Positions 62,181 through 64,000 of a DNA stretch of 64,000 nucleotides are shown in pieces (positions within the stretch are counted from its first letter, which is position 1; every line of letters begins with the position of its first letter). The DNA comes from Carnobacterium_A sp047553015 (GTDB lineage: Bacteria; Bacillota; Bacilli; Lactobacillales; Carnobacteriaceae). A program made the translations under genes and the position numbers. Below the pieces are notes generated by a model. It was not told the DNA's origin, searched no databases, and was given only the letters and a program-made list of their open reading frames with translations. Where the stretch lies: positions 1,116,001-1,180,000 of the forward strand of contig NZ_CP180212.1 of the NCBI RefSeq assembly GCF_047553015.1, in the 5' to 3' direction.

Positions 62181-63078
62181 AGCCTGTAAAGAATGGCACA
62201 ACGCTCATATGCGCTCATTAAGACCATCTTCTATCGTGGTTTATGAATCTGTAAAAAAACATATTTTAATTTATGTAGATAATGATATATTAATTAGCAA
62301 AATTGACGCTAAGTATCTTCAGAAGTTTTTTAATCAGTTAGATTATTCTGATCAGTATGTATCTACTTTTAAATCTACTTTAGGATTACTTTTTAAATAC
62401 GCTTATCAGATGGAATACATTGATAAAAATCCATTAGATAGTGTTGTATTAGTGAAGAAGGCTAAAACATTAGCAGATATACAACGGATTGAGAATAAGT
62501 TTTTAGAAAAAGAAGAAGTTGAGATTTTGTTAACTAAACTATATAGAAGGCCTTCTACTTATCGAACGGCTAGATTAGCCGAATTTATGTACCTAACAGG
62601 CATGCGATTTGGCGAAGCAGTAATACTTAGGAAAGATGACTTCGACCTCTCAGGTAGGCTTGTTTCGATAACTGGCACCCTAGATAAAACGAATGGGTAT
62701 AAGAAATCAAAAAAAGGTCCTACAAAAACGGCTAAATCAAATAGAAAACTTAGTTTAACAAAAAGAACAATTGAATTAGTTGAAAGAAGTGTTGGAGAAA
62801 ACCATTTAGTTAGAGTTGATAGTAAGAAATATTTAAAAGGAAATTATATCTTTGTTACTAAAAGCGGAACCCCTATGCAAAACAATGCGTTTAATATAGC
62901 GTCTCACATCTTTAGACACTCCCACATCTCCTTATTATCTGAAAAAGGAATACCTATAAAAGCAATCATGGGTCGTGTTGGCCATGAGGATGCAGATATT
63001 ACAAATCGTATCTATACTCATGTCACAAGTTCGATGAAAACGAACATAATTGAGCAACTTGAAGCTAGTGGTTTATAA
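62173..63078 (+). pseudogene. int: Integrase, core-binding and catalytic fragment
   Basis: Tyrosine recombinase of the phage/Tn type: core-binding helices (about 1-110), Arg in LTGMRFGEAVIL, HIFRHSHISLL, GHEDADITNRIY and Tyr before THVT. Between NAFN and SHIFRH about 15-20 residues usually present in the family seem to be missing, suggesting an in-frame deletion in the catalytic domain. With the upstream frameshift, this makes a working integrase unlikely. It is at the right edge of the element, beside hup. Confidence 0.85.
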
Positions 63079-63081
63079 ATT

Positions 63082-63103
63082 TTTGCTAGTTATTTGCTAG
63101 TTT
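63082..63103. repeat. Tandem 11-bp repeat after the integrase
   Basis: tttgctagtta followed by tttgctagttt, starting 4 bases after the integrase stop. Possible arm-type integrase sites near the right end of the element. No matching sequence was found at the left end. Confidence 0.45.
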
Positions 63104-63127
63104 TAACAATGTCTATATAAAATAACA

Positions 63128-63159
63128 GCTAGAACCCCTTATGTACCAAGGGTTCTAGC
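63128..63159 (-). terminator. Terminator of hup
   Basis: A 10-bp perfect stem (gctagaaccc/gggttctagc) just after the hup stop on the minus strand. Confidence 0.8.
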
Positions 63160-63166
63160 GTTTGTG

Positions 63167-63442
63167 TTATTTAACTGCATCTTTAAGTGCTTTACCTGGT
63201 TTGAATGCCGGAACTTTGCTTGCAGCAATTTGGATTTCTTCCCCTGTTTGAGGGTTGCGTCCTTTGCGTGCAGCACGATCGCGAACTTCAAAGTTACCAA
63301 AACCAATAATTTGAACTTTCTCACCTTTGCTCAAAGTTGTTTGGATTGTTTCGAAGACAGCTTCTACTGCTGCAGTTGCATCTTTTTTAGTCAAACCTGT
63401 TGAAGTTGCTACGTTTTCGATTAACTCTGCTTTGTTAGCCAT
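63167..63442 (-). CDS. hup: DNA-binding protein HU
   Basis: Nucleoid-associated histone-like protein, 91 residues. The start MANKAELIENVATSTGLTKK and the arm RKGRNPQTGEEIQI with the intercalating Pro are standard. GAGGAGGTG precedes the ATG at 63442; the frame is open 17 codons further without a site. The phage-derived element abuts its 3' end. Confidence 0.97.
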   Translation of the reverse strand: MANKAELIENVATSTGLTKKDATAAVEAVFETIQTTLSKGEKVQIIGFGNFEVRDRAARKGRNPQTGEEIQIAASKVPAFKPGKALKDAVK

Positions 63443-63669
63443 GTATATTTCACCTCCTCGAAAAGAAGAATAGTTGCTTTTTTTACGAAGCAAATAAAAA
63501 TCATAATATCATTTTTGAGTGGTCCAAAAATGAAGATAGTCGAAATGCTGTTTTAGATGTTGCGATTTACATTTCATCTAAAAAGATATCATACAAATAC
63601 TGTTACTGCAATGATTTTAATCTATTTCTTGCTATTTTAGTAGCTTTTTTACATAAAACAGATTATTGT

Positions 63670-63698
63670 TTGTAACACCATGATAAATATGTTAAAAT
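63670..63698 (+). promoter_or_regulatory. Orphan promoter-like sequence on the plus strand
   Basis: TTGTAA, 17-base spacer with TG before the -10, TAAAAT. It points from the hup-der gap into the 3' end of der on the antisense strand. No plus-strand gene follows. Confidence 0.35.
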
Positions 63699-63734
63699 AT
63701 CCCATTTCGCTTTTTCATTTCTTCTTTTTAGCCA

Positions 63735-64000
63735 TTATTTTCTTTGACGTGTAAGGATTCGTATAGGCGTTCCTTCAAAAACAAAAGTATCTCTTATTCG
63801 ATTTTCTAAGAAACGTGAATAAGAAAAATGCATCATCTCAGGATCGTTTACGAATACAACAAATGTTGGTGGCTTGATTGCTACTTGTGTTGCGTAGAAA
63901 ATTCTCAATCTCTTACCTTTATCTGTTGGAGTAGGATTCATCGCTACAGCATCTAAAATCACATCGTTTAAAACAGATGATTGAATACGTAAACGTTGAT
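63735..64000 (-). CDS. der: Ribosome biogenesis GTPase Der, C-terminal part (partial)
   Basis: Essential double-GTPase for 50S assembly. Only the C-terminal KH-like domain is in the window: QSSVLNDVILDAVAMNPTPT, ATQVAIKPPTFVVFVND, then the conserved end with GTPIRILTRQRK. The frame continues through the right edge; the GTG at 63962 is internal, not a start. It is upstream of hup in the same direction, as expected in Firmicutes. Confidence 0.95.
   Translation of the reverse strand, partial: QRLRIQSSVLNDVILDAVAMNPTPTDKGKRLRIFYATQVAIKPPTFVVFVNDPEMMHFSYSRFLENRIRDTFVFEGTPIRILTRQRK

Noticed and set aside
53160..63166. CRISPR array or tRNA attachment site in the accessory region
   Set aside because: No regularly spaced repeats and no tRNA-like sequence were found on reading both edges and the gaps between genes.

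Overview
The window is chromosomal DNA of a low-GC Gram-positive lactic acid bacterium. Gene content and order (xerC-hslV-hslU-codY, recU-pbp1A, dinG-tseB-asnS-dnaD-nth, dapB-cca, reoY next to a TPR gene, hup-der) fit Lactobacillales. An EbsA-type protein, pyruvate formate-lyase and a DAP-pathway dapB make a Carnobacterium-like or Enterococcus-like host most likely. Most genes lie on the minus strand with strong AGGAGG-type ribosome binding sites. Several start at TTG or GTG.

Positions 1-53160 are core genome. In order they hold: pyrophosphatase, a LysR regulator and the pfl genes (733-5794); topoisomerase IV (6126-10572); plsY; a LacX-like epimerase; codY-hslU-hslV-xerC-topA-dprA (12579-19628); rnhB-rbgA and two signal peptidases (19757-22734); ctpA, deoD and small envelope genes (22871-27733); dfrA-thyA and an ABC-F ATPase (28656-32052); a csp/EbsA/RNase HI cluster; a THUMP-type rRNA methyltransferase gene, RNase P RNA and gpsB; divergent ypsA and recU-pbp1A; nth, dnaD, asnS, tseB and dinG (40432-46663); an AI-2E family gene; then cca, dapB, reoY and a TPR gene (49080-53159). 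Terminator hairpins separate most transcription units.

Positions about 53900-63080 are a degraded temperate-phage element between the TPR gene and hup, which I expect to be neighbours in the ancestral order. It keeps a lysogeny and early-control module: integrase, CI-like repressor with ImmA-type peptidase, a Cro-like regulator across a divergent control region, an antirepressor, a DUF771-like protein, a second XRE regulator and several tiny proteins. There are no head, tail or lysis genes. The integrase is frameshifted and appears to have an internal deletion, and a replication-initiator-like fragment marks the other edge, so the element looks immobile.

Cargo genes interrupt this module. 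A 534-residue SIR2-type protein (60115) is bracketed by related hairpins. A TIGR02391-like protein with an R-x4-H motif (57638) and a membrane-anchored 200-residue protein (56101) run against the leftward early operon. The latter sits between 58-bp direct repeats that each encode the start of a tiny membrane peptide. This is the part of the window most likely to hold something undescribed: a locked prophage remnant acting as a carrier for probable defence genes.

hup and the 3' end of der close the window as core genome again.
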